A stretch of DNA of 64,000 nucleotides from contig BROI01000024.1 of the NCBI GenBank assembly GCA_027923505.1, positions 310,001 through 374,000 of the forward strand. The letters run 5' to 3'. Made by a program: the position numbers and the translations under genes. Position 1 is the stretch's first letter, and every line of letters begins with the position of its first letter. Shown one piece after another: positions 32,263-42,430 of the stretch. The notes under the pieces were generated by a model that had not been told where the DNA came from, made no database searches, and was given only the letters and a program-made list of their open reading frames with translations. Source of the stretch: Mayamaea pseudoterrestris. Its lineage: Eukaryota > Bacillariophyta > Bacillariophyceae > Sellaphorales > Sellaphoraceae.

Positions 32263-34546
32263 CTATCTTACGGATTCTGCATCGCAAAGTGACTCGTGCA
32301 GATTTGAATGATAAGGCATGGCAACAATGGATCCATTCCGGCCCATCACCACTTGGCGCTTGTTGCCCCGCATCCTCCTCCGCAAAACGGCCATCGCCAA
32401 AAAGACGAACGTGCAAACAGATGCCGCAAATCCAATCGCCACGTGCTGCTGCGATGTACCTTGTTGCGACAAGGCCGTCACGGTGGTTGGCTCTCGACTC
32501 TGCGCTGCCGCTGCCGACGTTGAGTAGGTCACACTCGAAGTTGAAGCAAATGGATTTGCCGCTGGCAGAGCGGCCAACTCCGTCGTAAGCTCGGTCACCA
32601 TGGGCTGCTGAAAGGCCACTTGGAGAAGCGAGTCCAAGTCAATTGTTACTGGAAGCGCACTTGGGTCCGAGTCGTTTGTGAATACAGCCGTTGCTTGATA
32701 AGCGATGCGTGCTGGATTAGCGGTACAGCCAAATGATTCAACGTTAAAAGTATCAAGACTAACAAATGGATTTGTTGCAAAGAAATCTGTAAACGCAGTC
32801 TGGAGGTACGTTCTGGTAATTTCAGCTGCTGCATCGCAATCCTCTGCTGATGGGCTGCCAGTGACTCCTTCGTACGTTGCAGAAAAAGGTGTGGCGTCCA
32901 CAGATGAACCGCCTGGGCCTGGAGTTGTTATTGTGGTTGGACCTGCTGCGGGTGTCTCTGAAGCTTGTGGTGGCGTTGAGGCAACCGGGGAAGCTTGCGG
33001 CGCCTCGCTGGCTGTGCCTGAAGTTGGCGCAGAGGTCGTCACTGTAGGTTGTACCACGGGTGACGTTACCGGAGGCACGCTAATCATACTTGTGCTTGGC
33101 GCCGATGTGGTTACTACTGGCGATGCAACTGGCGTAAGGCCAGCGGTCGGTGCTGTTGTCTCAAAAACGGGCTGCTGCAGAATCGGTGCCACTGATGGCA
33201 CTTCGGTATTTGCCGTTGGTGCAGGAGGGTTTGTCACTGGAGAGGCTACAGGTGCTTCGATGGCGGTTGGAGCTGTTGTCGAGAATATAGGTGACTGCAG
33301 TATTGGCGCCACTGATGGCGCTTGAGCACTGGCAGTTGGAGCTGTTGTAGAGAAGATGGGTGATTGCAGTATTGGGGCCACTGGCGCTTGAGCATTTGAT
33401 GTCGGTGCTTGCGAAAACACTGGAGACGCCACTGGCGTGCTGATTGTCGGGACGGCAGGCGCGGTGGACGGCGCCTTTGCTGTTGGCGTCGATGGCAATA
33501 TCTGCGATGTGGGTGCTGCAGTATTAGGCGCCGACGAAGGCATAGCAATTTTTCCTTTTGCAACCTTGCTGGTGGTTGGGCTTGGCGGTATGGAAGTGCA
33601 CTCCGCTTTCGATCCTTTTATTTTCTTTGGACCTGCTCCAATACAGCCCTTGATAAGTTTACTCTGCTTCTTGGAGTCAACTGAACTAGTAGATGAAGGT
33701 GCTGTACCAACAGGCGTGGCTCTCAGTGAGTAAACTACATAAATAACTGATGTTGTCTTGATCATTCGATGACGTACCTGGTGACAGGGTAGGATAGGTA
33801 GCAGCTTTGCTCTTACTTTTCTTGCTTGGACCTCCTTCGCAATTCATTGAAGGAAATCCCTTTTTGCTGTAATCGCCTGAGCATGTAGGTGCTGATCGCG
33901 AAAAAGGTCCTCACACGGTAAGTCTCACTAGTCCAGATGATGAAAAATTCGAATTCGATATGATAGGGACGTACCTTGTGAAAGACTCGGAGCTTGTGTA
34001 ACAGGCATAAGTACACTGCCTCCTTTGGAAACCTTGGAGCTGTAGACTGATGATGGGGCTGTGCGCGTAGCGAAGCGAGGCGAGCAAATTGATGAGTGAG
34101 CATGCAAACATGCAAACAGTAGAAGATGCCCGCACCTATCGGTCTATCCAACACCACACGTACCTGGCGATATAGTTGGAAACCAACCCTTTGAATGTTT
34201 CGCTTTTTTGCTCTTTTTCGATTGATTTATTGTACTCGGGGCTGCAAGGCAGAAGACTTATTTGTCAGAACTTTGATGCTGTGAAAGTCGGCAGAGGAAA
34301 CACGGAACGCAGCGTCAATGACGAGAACAAAGACGTACCTGGTGATATAGACGGCATTGGTATTTCCCCCCTTGAACCAAAGTTCTTGGATGAAGCTCCC
34401 TGCTTTGAAGCATCCTTTTTCTTGGTGTGCTCAAAGATATTCTGTAACAGCCGCGATCGCGCTATAGTCGACCTTGCTGCGTCAACGTGCACGGTTCCCA
34501 CTAAGAGCAATATCCAAACCCAGCACTGTCGATTCCTCATGCTCAT
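32263..34546 (-). CDS. Secreted/TM protein C with Lys/Ser modules encoded by symmetric micro-exons
   Basis: Five exons read on the minus strand: 34546-34339, 34241-34164, 34058-33975, 33876-33778 and 33719-32263. All four introns are in phase 1, all donors are gtacgt, and all joins keep the frame, giving 641 residues. Exon 1 encodes a signal peptide (RNRQCWVWILLLVGTVHVDA) and a KKKDASKQG stretch ending ISPG. Exons 2-4 (26, 28 and 33 codons) are Ser/Lys-rich, with KKSKKAKHSK and KKSKSK, and exons 2 and 4 end in ISPG and LSPG. Exon 5 carries KKIKGSK, about 230 residues of Pro/Thr/Ala repeats (SVAPILQSPIFSTTAPTA type), a globular part (about 440-560), a TM segment (VAIGFAASVCTFVFLAMAV) and a short basic tail. 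KxxK motifs recall silaffins. The start could also be the ATG at 34540. Confidence 0.72.
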
Positions 34547-35250
34547 TTTTATTTTATTCAACATCCAATGTCTCTCTTGGGTTGCCATTGTCGCTCCTTT
34601 CTGGGGTGCTCGATGTTGCTTGTTTGTTGCAAAGTGTGAAACGGACGATGTTGGCCCAATTTTTGAAATAGCCGTTGAATTTCTAGCTGGCGTCAACCGG
34701 GACTCACAATTTCGGTCGCGGAATCCAACTCGTTTTTTGTACCGCGAACGCCATGGCGATTCCATTTGCTTGGTCAACTTTCATTTCATCAGCTCTTTGC
34801 CACTCATTCCCACATGCAATGGACTAATCTGGGCGGGCGAGGGGGGTTTAGGTGCTGAGTGGTAGTGACAAGATTCACATACATGAATACCGATGACCGA
34901 CAAGCAACGCTGTCGGACTGAAAAGTTTGGCGTCGAAACAGTTGTAAGTATATTATATCGAGCACATGGAACAAGATGATGTAATGAATAATCAAAGCGA
35001 CGGGTTGACATTATATCATATAACTTCGAGTGACGCCCATTCGTTAATCAGCCGCATCTAAGCGTGATTTTGGTCCGAGCTTTTGTCGCATGCCTAAACG
35101 ACAATGATAATAAATACTGCAACTGGGTCTTATTCACATTATATTCCATGGCAATAGTGATTTTATCTTATCTTTCTATCGAAATTATTATGCAAAAATC
35201 AGAGCCATGCAACCCTGAGCTCATGTCAACACAGAACCAACGTCATTGAT
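34547..35250. other. Intergenic, nothing recognised
   Basis: About 700 bp between the start of TM protein C and the stop of the next minus-strand gene. Short open stretches on both strands lack good starts and family likeness. AT content rises towards 35,100-35,250. Confidence 0.4.
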
Positions 35251-36918
35251 TTAAGTAAAACCAAGGTGAGTGCCGTAGACAAAGATGCTTGCCAACATGA
35301 ACAGCCATCCTCGATTAGCTTCACTCTCCATGGCAATCTTGATACCCGTCACCTCTTCCGTCGCCGGTGTCTTGCCTCCGATGTGCTTCGTCTTGAACTT
35401 ACAATACGCCATGGCAACGCTGCCCGCGAGCAGGACAATTCCAACGGCGCAAGCACCAAGATTGATCCATGGCAAACCCGAAAAGAAAATCGCCAATGTA
35501 CTGTATGAAACCAACTTGGTCTGCCACGAGCAATTCTTGGTGCCCGTCAAAACCCTATAGGCCAGAACAGTGCCCAGCAAGCACCAAACGGAATGGACGG
35601 CGTAGCAAGGCGTGCTAGTGACGCCTCCAAACACGGCCGCGCCCCAACCATACACACTCCACCATGCTGGTATGACCATGCTCACGGTGAAGGACTTTGC
35701 TTGCTCGTAAACAAAAGTCGGGCCGCTCGCCATCAATAGTTGATGCATGAAAGAATACCAAGTGTCGGTAGTCGCAGCCGCAACAACCTCTTCGGTGACA
35801 GGAGCCGAAGAAAGTGAAGGCATGTATGTCTTCAATACTTGATGCACAGAAGAATACCAGGTGCGATAAGTCGCAGCCGCAACAACCTCTTTGGTAACAG
35901 GAGCCGAAGAAAGCCAAGGCAAGTACTGCTTCAAGTACCCGAAAAGCAATCCTTCCTTGCACTGGTTGGACAAGTAACCGTTAAAACCATGCAAGGCTCC
36001 CTCCGCATTGAATCCATTATTTCCGCGATACATTCCAATCACGACGCGAGTAAGCATCTGAACACCAATCATGACGACCAACTGATCAGCAATTCCCTCA
36101 AACGTTTTGGCTCGTGCCTCTTTAATTTTGTCAAGCCAATCCTTGTCTTCGCGCGCAGCCTGCGCCTGCTCCTTGTGGCGACGCTCGGCGTCGACGCGAT
36201 TTTGAGCGCATTGGCGCTCCATGGATTGCATGCGACGGACTTCCTGAAACTCGGAAAACATTAGATGCTGCCGCGACTGGTGGCTGTCATGGACGGCGGT
36301 GAAAATCGCGTCGGCTGACACTTGCAAACCCACGCTGGCGAGTTTTTGTTGGAACATGTCCGTCTGGTCAATGACAATATGCATGTCGGCCAGGGCGTCC
36401 TGGCGAGTGTAGTTGTCTCGCGCCAATTGACCAAGAGTCGCCGGCGTGACGACTTGAATGCGGTTGCCGGTCAGTGTACGAGGCGGCGGCGTGTGATGCG
36501 CGACCGGGAGGTCGTCGGCATCGAACGAAACAACATTGACTAGTCCATTTCCGTGGCAATGGTCATTCTCGGCGATGGAATGAGTCTGATACTTTGAAGG
36601 AGTCGTGAAACTCGAGTTGTTGTTGTTGCTTGGAGCTTCGTTCATGCTGTTGTTCATGTTTATGTCTTGAATCTTTCTCTTAAATGCCTTGCTTGCTTGT
36701 GTGACCTTGCTGGCTTGCTTGACTTGTCGTAGCGTGAAGATAGTCGCAGCGAACGTCCTTGATAACGTCGAATGCGATTGAATGCCTGTCTTTGTGAGGC
36801 TTGCGTTCGCGTGTTTTGTGTCGTCTCGAAGCATCCCACGCTGAACGGATTGATGGAAACGGACCGGTCGAATCGTGTCACGATCACGCAAACGAGTCAA
36901 GCAAAGGTGCGGGATCAT
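35251..36918 (-). CDS. Unknown protein with coiled coil, a 33-residue duplication and several TM segments
   Basis: 555 residues from the ATG at 36918; a later ATG near residue 88 (MNNSMNEAP) could be the real start, because the first 85 residues are basic and low in complexity. Residues about 225-275 are a charged helix (MERQCAQNRVDAERRHKEQ), a likely coiled coil. A 33-residue unit is repeated twice around residues 330-395 (PWLSSAPVTKEVVAAAT and PSLSSAPVTEEVVAAAT, each followed by TWYS). The C-terminal 150 residues hold about four hydrophobic spans (WWSVYGWGAAVFGG, LLGTVLAYRVL, LGACAVGIVLLAGSVAMAY, LFMLASIFVYG). No family recognised. A membrane protein of unknown location. Confidence 0.6.
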   Translation of the reverse strand: MIPHLCLTRLRDRDTIRPVRFHQSVQRGMLRDDTKHANASLTKTGIQSHSTLSRTFAATIFTLRQVKQASKVTQASKAFKRKIQDINMNNSMNEAPSNNNNSSFTTPSKYQTHSIAENDHCHGNGLVNVVSFDADDLPVAHHTPPPRTLTGNRIQVVTPATLGQLARDNYTRQDALADMHIVIDQTDMFQQKLASVGLQVSADAIFTAVHDSHQSRQHLMFSEFQEVRRMQSMERQCAQNRVDAERRHKEQAQAAREDKDWLDKIKEARAKTFEGIADQLVVMIGVQMLTRVVIGMYRGNNGFNAEGALHGFNGYLSNQCKEGLLFGYLKQYLPWLSSAPVTKEVVAAATYRTWYSSVHQVLKTYMPSLSSAPVTEEVVAAATTDTWYSFMHQLLMASGPTFVYEQAKSFTVSMVIPAWWSVYGWGAAVFGGVTSTPCYAVHSVWCLLGTVLAYRVLTGTKNCSWQTKLVSYSTLAIFFSGLPWINLGACAVGIVLLAGSVAMAYCKFKTKHIGGKTPATEEVTGIKIAMESEANRGWLFMLASIFVYGTHLGFT

Positions 36919-37480
36919 AATACATCATCGCCAATGACCGTTCCAAGGCTTTGGTTCATGTGCATGCCTCCATGGTGATGATTTACAAAATAATTAGGTC
37001 CCTCTTGTTTTACGTTATTGCTGCGCGCGATGCAATATGAAATCATGAGATTGCTCATCAAGACGGTAGAAATCTCGGTGCGTTATACTTTCTCGGCTCG
37101 AGGCGGCATTTGATATGAAGCTCTACTGGTAATCGAAACCAGTATGAGTTTGCTGGACATGTTAAATGTGCTTTGATAGAGGGACGGCCTTGCCTCTCTT
37201 TACAGAACTGACCTCCATGGTGATGTCGAAGGCTCGTCGTCATTCGCGTCACATTTTCGTGAGAGGGTCATCGTGAAAACTGGAGCAAAAACAGCTGACA
37301 CGTCATGAATAAATGTCAAGAGTCATTGCAGCGTCGCCGAAACGATCGCTCCAACCATAACCGCCGAGCCTCCACTGCTGCAAGTCTATCTGCACTTGAC
37401 AAGCTATCATCATACCTCTTGTGTACGCTTGTCTTGGATTGTTACATTAGCCAATCGGTTCATTCAAAGATTATCTAATT
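36919..37480. other. Divergent intergenic region, nothing recognised
   Basis: 562 bp between two genes that start away from each other, so it holds both promoters. A CGTCATGAATAAATGTCAAG stretch near 37,300 was noted, but no defined site or RNA gene can be claimed. Confidence 0.4.
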
Positions 37481-40400
37481 ATGCAGCCAGCAAACGATGC
37501 ATTCTATTTCCCTCCAGTCGCGGAACCGCAGCAGCCAGCAATCAGCGAGCAGCAGCATACAAGTATTGCACCAGACGTTGACGACGACGACACCTTGGCG
37601 GCGCAACTGAGCGAGATTCTCTTTGGAGGAGCCTCCGGAGAGGAAGAGGTGGAGGCACCAATGTCGGGCGCCTTTGTGAATGCCATGGGCTCCTTTGCCG
37701 TTGGCAGCGCGACACCATCCTTTGATGCCGATTGGAATCCAGCGGCGCCCTTGGAGTTTCCGCCAAAGCATACGCAGCAATCTACTGCACCGAATACAAT
37801 GTCCAGTCAGACGACTACAGCTCCTGCGAAAGCATCAACGGCTCATTTTCTTGTATTATGCTCGGGCATGTCACTCAAGCGAGAGAGCGTTGCCAACCAG
37901 GAAATGGCATACACCATACTCGACGGCTTGAATCTTCCTTACGACAAGCTGGATGGAGCAGAACCAGTCAACAAGGACAGGCGGAACGAACTCTTTGACA
38001 TTTCGGGTATCCGCGGCCAGTATCCGCAATTCTTTATCGTGCATCAAGGCGTCACGACATATTTTGGCGACTGGGAATACTTTCAATATGCAAACGATGA
38101 AGGCATTCTTGGGAGCTCGCTCATGCAAATGCAAGATACATCAAGTCAAGATGCATCTACATCGTCCTCGCTTCCTCCAGGTCGATCCCCGGACTTGGAC
38201 GCGCTAGACCCGGTTCCTCCTTTGTCCCCAAAGATGGAAGGGGGCGACAGCACTGGAGACGATGGTGCCTTTGGAGCTGTTCGTCGCAACTCAAAGGTCA
38301 ACATTCTAGGAATGCATCAAACAAGTAGCGGCACTGCCGCCAAGGAACAGTCGCCGCCCCGCGTGTCAAAGATTGTTGCTCCAAAAATGTACATGAACAA
38401 GCGTGACGGACGAATGAACAATTTTGTTGGTCATCAGTCGGCATCAAGCTTGTCAGTTCCCAGCGACGTTGCGCATCAGGCGCGAAATGATCTGAATCGC
38501 AATTTTGCTGGTCATCAGTCGGCGTCAAGCTTATCTGTACCCAGATTCTTTGCAAATAAGGCTGAATTGCAAAGCAAAGGAGATTATGCGCCATCGCCTA
38601 CGAGGCAAATGTCGAGAAAGTCCGCTCCGTCGTCGTTCAGCAAGAGCGAGTCTGCGTTAGCCTACAAACCAGTAACCATTCCGCAGAAAGAGTATACTCA
38701 AGAGTCTTTGGCAGATTTTGGGACTGGTGAAAATAGTGAAGCTGATAGAAGGCCACCAGTTCCTCGACGACCTTCCAAGCTATCGATCCCTGATGTGTTT
38801 GGAGGTAACGCTTCAAGTTCCAGCTTGACTGGACCGAAACAGCAACCTCGTCGTTGGTCGAAGAAAGTTTCTGCTCCCGATACGTTAGGCGGTCAAGATT
38901 CGCAGGGATCATTGGACTTGACCATGTTGGAAAAGTCTGACCATGCCCCGAAATCACCGCATCGCGGATCTAGGAGCAATTCCATAACAGGCAAAAGTGC
39001 TCAAAATGCGGAGATTGCATCTGGTGTCGCTAAAGTGGAGGCAGAGAAAGCTGTAGATCAGGAATCGCCTCGTCGTGCTTCGGGAAGACTCTTCGTTCCG
39101 GCAACGTTTCGCCAAAGAGCAGAGGTGCAAGCGAATCCGGGCTGCGAAAACAACGACGTCCCTGTGGTGGAAGAAACTGAGCGTGATACTCCGTATTCAG
39201 GCTCGCCACGACGGGACTCCAGGAGGCCTAGCATGTCTAGCAGTTTCGGCTCACAAATGAAAAACGACGACTCGGCAGCCGAAATGATTGCAAGCTGTAG
39301 TGCAAGCTGTAGCAGCATTGATGTGCAATCCTTTCGGGGAGTTGATAATGTTGCAAAACATGGCTCGCCGCGTCGTTCTTCATCTAAGCTAGTTATTCCG
39401 AACACCTTTGGCGGAGCTGCTGCTTCTGTGCATGGAAAAAAGGCGGCCCCACGACGCTCGTCGAAAAAGCTGGTCATTCCTGCGACTTTTGCTGCTGCGC
39501 ATGATCCAAAACAACCCGGTGGACCACCACCCAAGCCGCCAAATCACGTTTCGCCTCGCCGGTTATCAAAGAATATTATACTTCCGGAAGCCTTTCCGAA
39601 AAGTTCGTCTTCTGAATCAAAAGCATCTCCTGACGAAGAGGTCATACCGCCTGCTTCTATTGCGACAAGCGAGATGTCTGATCTGTCACTTGCCTCCGAT
39701 GTTACAGGACTTGAGCAAGATACACCTGCTGTTTCGTCAAAGCCACTTGCAAGGCATGAACGCAGACCTAGCAAATTAAATATTCCGGGCATCTTTGGCA
39801 GCAGTGCGTCGAGTGGAATGGACCATTTGAGACTGCCAGACACTAAAAGTCTGCAGCAGAAAGATGCACCAGCGATGTCATCCATACCATTTGCGAAGCA
39901 TGTACACAGACCCAGCAATTTAGATACATCAGGAATAGGTGGTGATGGTGGTGCAATAAATGGAGTGGATGCTACGGCAACGTTTGATACAATAAGCTCG
40001 GAACAGGATGCAATCGAAGTGTCACTTACATCACCTGTTAAACATGAACGCAGGCCCAGCGAGCTGGCTAGGTCATCAAACCAGATGTATGTTTTGCCAA
40101 CAGCTGACATGAATGGTTCTGAACGAAACAGTCCAGTGGCCAGGTCGAGTTTGTTTGGAAAGCCAGAGCGCGGACCAAGGAAATTGGTTATTCCCGGAGC
40201 TTTCGGTGGGAGCGCATCAAGCGCAATGGATGCATCATCAGTGTCATCCGCCAACCTCGAGCATGAAGTGCCCGCGCCAGCGGCGTCGAAGCCAGTTGCG
40301 AAGCACGAGCGTCGACCAAGCAAGTTGTCCATCTCTGGACCAATGGGCGGTAGTATCTTTAGCGAAAATGAGTTATTACCTCCACAAGATGCGACTACCC

Positions 40401-40891
40401 TGGAAGAAGAGGATACGTCAGCCGCCGTGATTGCGCAACCACTCATAAGGCACGAGCGTAGGCCCAGCAAACTAGCCATTCCTGGAGTCTTTGGCGGAAG
40501 TGCTTCCAGTGGTATGGATGTCATGACAGGTTCCTCTCGTAGTATTACTTCGCCTTCAAAGGCGAGAAAGTACATTCCTGCTACAGTTGGCAATGCTGCC
40601 AAGCATGCCGACTCGCCACCTCCGCCGCCTCCCTTACTTCCAGATCAACCTGCTGTGCCCGGTAAGGCAGTTGTAACTTTATCCGCCAAAACCAACGATG
40701 ATTTACCGTCAGACGAAGAGGAGATCGAAAGGGCGACTACGGTCGAACATGCTGATACTGAACCTGACGCCAACCCCATAATGCCGGTCGCTGGGCCATC
40801 GCCCGGGCCCAGAAAGAAACTAGTCATTCCCGGAGCCTTTGCCAAGTCGACCGAGCCGCCAAGAAAGTTTGGTGGAGGCGTTGGTTGGTAA
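37481..40891 (+). CDS. SH3BGR/thioredoxin-fold protein with a long array of RRxSKLxIPxxFGG repeats
   Basis: Single exon, 1136 residues from the ATG at 37481. Residues 1-120 are acidic and Ala/Pro-rich. Residues about 122-208 form a glutaredoxin-like SH3BGR domain (FLVLCSGMSLKRES, GLNLPYDKLDG, RGQYPQFFIVHQG, YFGDWEYFQYANDEG) without a CxxC active site. The remaining 900 residues are disordered-looking and contain about 15-19 copies of a degenerate motif, consensus (P/E)RRxSKLxIPxxFGGSASS, for example RRPSKLSIPDVFGG, RRSSSKLVIPNTFGG, ERRPSKLNIPGIFG and PRKKLVIPGAFAKS at the end. RRxS is a basophilic (PKA/AGC-type) kinase consensus. A 27-residue unit with GHQSASSLSVP is duplicated near 38,429 and 38,510. 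A proline run (SPPPPPPLLP) lies near residue 1047. A scaffold role is inferred. Confidence 0.8.
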   Translation: MQPANDAFYFPPVAEPQQPAISEQQHTSIAPDVDDDDTLAAQLSEILFGGASGEEEVEAPMSGAFVNAMGSFAVGSATPSFDADWNPAAPLEFPPKHTQQSTAPNTMSSQTTTAPAKASTAHFLVLCSGMSLKRESVANQEMAYTILDGLNLPYDKLDGAEPVNKDRRNELFDISGIRGQYPQFFIVHQGVTTYFGDWEYFQYANDEGILGSSLMQMQDTSSQDASTSSSLPPGRSPDLDALDPVPPLSPKMEGGDSTGDDGAFGAVRRNSKVNILGMHQTSSGTAAKEQSPPRVSKIVAPKMYMNKRDGRMNNFVGHQSASSLSVPSDVAHQARNDLNRNFAGHQSASSLSVPRFFANKAELQSKGDYAPSPTRQMSRKSAPSSFSKSESALAYKPVTIPQKEYTQESLADFGTGENSEADRRPPVPRRPSKLSIPDVFGGNASSSSLTGPKQQPRRWSKKVSAPDTLGGQDSQGSLDLTMLEKSDHAPKSPHRGSRSNSITGKSAQNAEIASGVAKVEAEKAVDQESPRRASGRLFVPATFRQRAEVQANPGCENNDVPVVEETERDTPYSGSPRRDSRRPSMSSSFGSQMKNDDSAAEMIASCSASCSSIDVQSFRGVDNVAKHGSPRRSSSKLVIPNTFGGAAASVHGKKAAPRRSSKKLVIPATFAAAHDPKQPGGPPPKPPNHVSPRRLSKNIILPEAFPKSSSSESKASPDEEVIPPASIATSEMSDLSLASDVTGLEQDTPAVSSKPLARHERRPSKLNIPGIFGSSASSGMDHLRLPDTKSLQQKDAPAMSSIPFAKHVHRPSNLDTSGIGGDGGAINGVDATATFDTISSEQDAIEVSLTSPVKHERRPSELARSSNQMYVLPTADMNGSERNSPVARSSLFGKPERGPRKLVIPGAFGGSASSAMDASSVSSANLEHEVPAPAASKPVAKHERRPSKLSISGPMGGSIFSENELLPPQDATTLEEEDTSAAVIAQPLIRHERRPSKLAIPGVFGGSASSGMDVMTGSSRSITSPSKARKYIPATVGNAAKHADSPPPPPPLLPDQPAVPGKAVVTLSAKTNDDLPSDEEEIERATTVEHADTEPDANPIMPVAGPSPGPRKKLVIPGAFAKSTEPPRKFGGGVGW

Positions 40892-41170
40892 GTGTGCTTG
40901 CTTGCTTTTTATATAAGGCGTATGACCATCGACACGTTGTTACGGCGGCCCCTGAGCCGGGTGGTCGACGACGAATCTGCCGCGCCAAAAAATGAGGACG
41001 AGCGAGAGTAAATTAAAAGATTTGTAATAGTTACATTGAATGTAAAGTTGATATTTCTTATCTATCTCTCATTTATTGTTAATACTACGATTTATTGGGT
41101 ACAGTATGGTAGAAGAAGATGCTTTGCAGCGTACACCGACAGTGAAGCTGCCATTAGATAAATTTATCAT

Positions 41171-42388
41171 TCAAAACCCAGGTGGCGTGCCGGCAGAGTA
41201 TTTGACAATGCCCAAAACTTTATATCGTTCACCCATTTCTTCCGGCGACGCCAACCGCACCATGGCTTGATACAAGTCTTCGGCTTCATCTTCCGTCGTC
41301 TTGTCATCCTCGATAGCATTCAAAACTCGCTCTTGCATACCCATGGCCATGAGAAAGTCACCCTGCGTCACTGGCCCGTACGCGCGAACTGTATTTTGGT
41401 CATCACCTGCTGTTTCGCTCGTCGTCACTGTTCCATTCCTTTGTTTCCTGCTATTATTCACGGCATGTTTCAAAGCAGCAAAATCAACGTCAGCGGTTAT
41501 ATCTACCAGTCCTGGTTGCGACAAGAAACCAAGCTGCTCGTGTCGTGAAAACGCGCGCAACGAGTCGGCGCTTCCAGATTGTCCATAGTCTATGAACAAA
41601 GCCGCTCCTCCCCCCGCACTCTGCTCCAAATATCGTGACAAGTCTTGCACCATGAGAATGCCTTCCGGATTGACTTCCATGACGCTGCCAACAGGAATGT
41701 TTTCCGAGTCATTGGTTAAATATCCATGTTCGTCCACGTCCAGCAAGGTTTGTAAAGCTGGGGTCACTTCGGGCGCCAGTACAAGCACCAAGCGAGGCTT
41801 TGGCTCGGTCACAGCTTGGTTGGATGTCGCATTCTTGTCAATTACACTAGTGGATGAGGCGTTTAAATATATTGCAACGTCTTGATCCTGGTCGTCACTA
41901 GGCAAACTGACAAGACGCTCCCTCCAGTAGCCTTCCGGAGTCTTTTCAAAGCTATAGACGGGCAACGCATCCAGGAATTCTTGTCCAATGCAGTAGGTTG
42001 CCATTGGCCCATCTTTCGAAACGTCATAATGTTTCGCCATCCATTGTTCAAACGCAGTGAAAGTGGCATGCCAGTGCACCGAGATTGTGTGCGTTGGCGT
42101 TGGAGTTGAATCAGCATCGTTCCCAACAACAACAGATGCCACACGCTCGCCACTTGCATCATCATCATTGTCATGAAACTCGTACACTTTTCCACTTTCC
42201 TCACCAAGCTCCTGTAGACGCTCCTTTTGCATGTTCCGCAGCCTTTGGCTCGACGTTTCCACAAAGTGAATGTGTTTGCAGCCAGCGTCAAAGTCTGGAA
42301 CGGCCGACTGAAATCGCACCAAATCGCGCATCAAGGTTCCCTTGCCGGGTCCGCACTCGAGCCACTGCCAGGCAAGTATATTATTATG

Positions 42389-42430
<42 letters not shown>

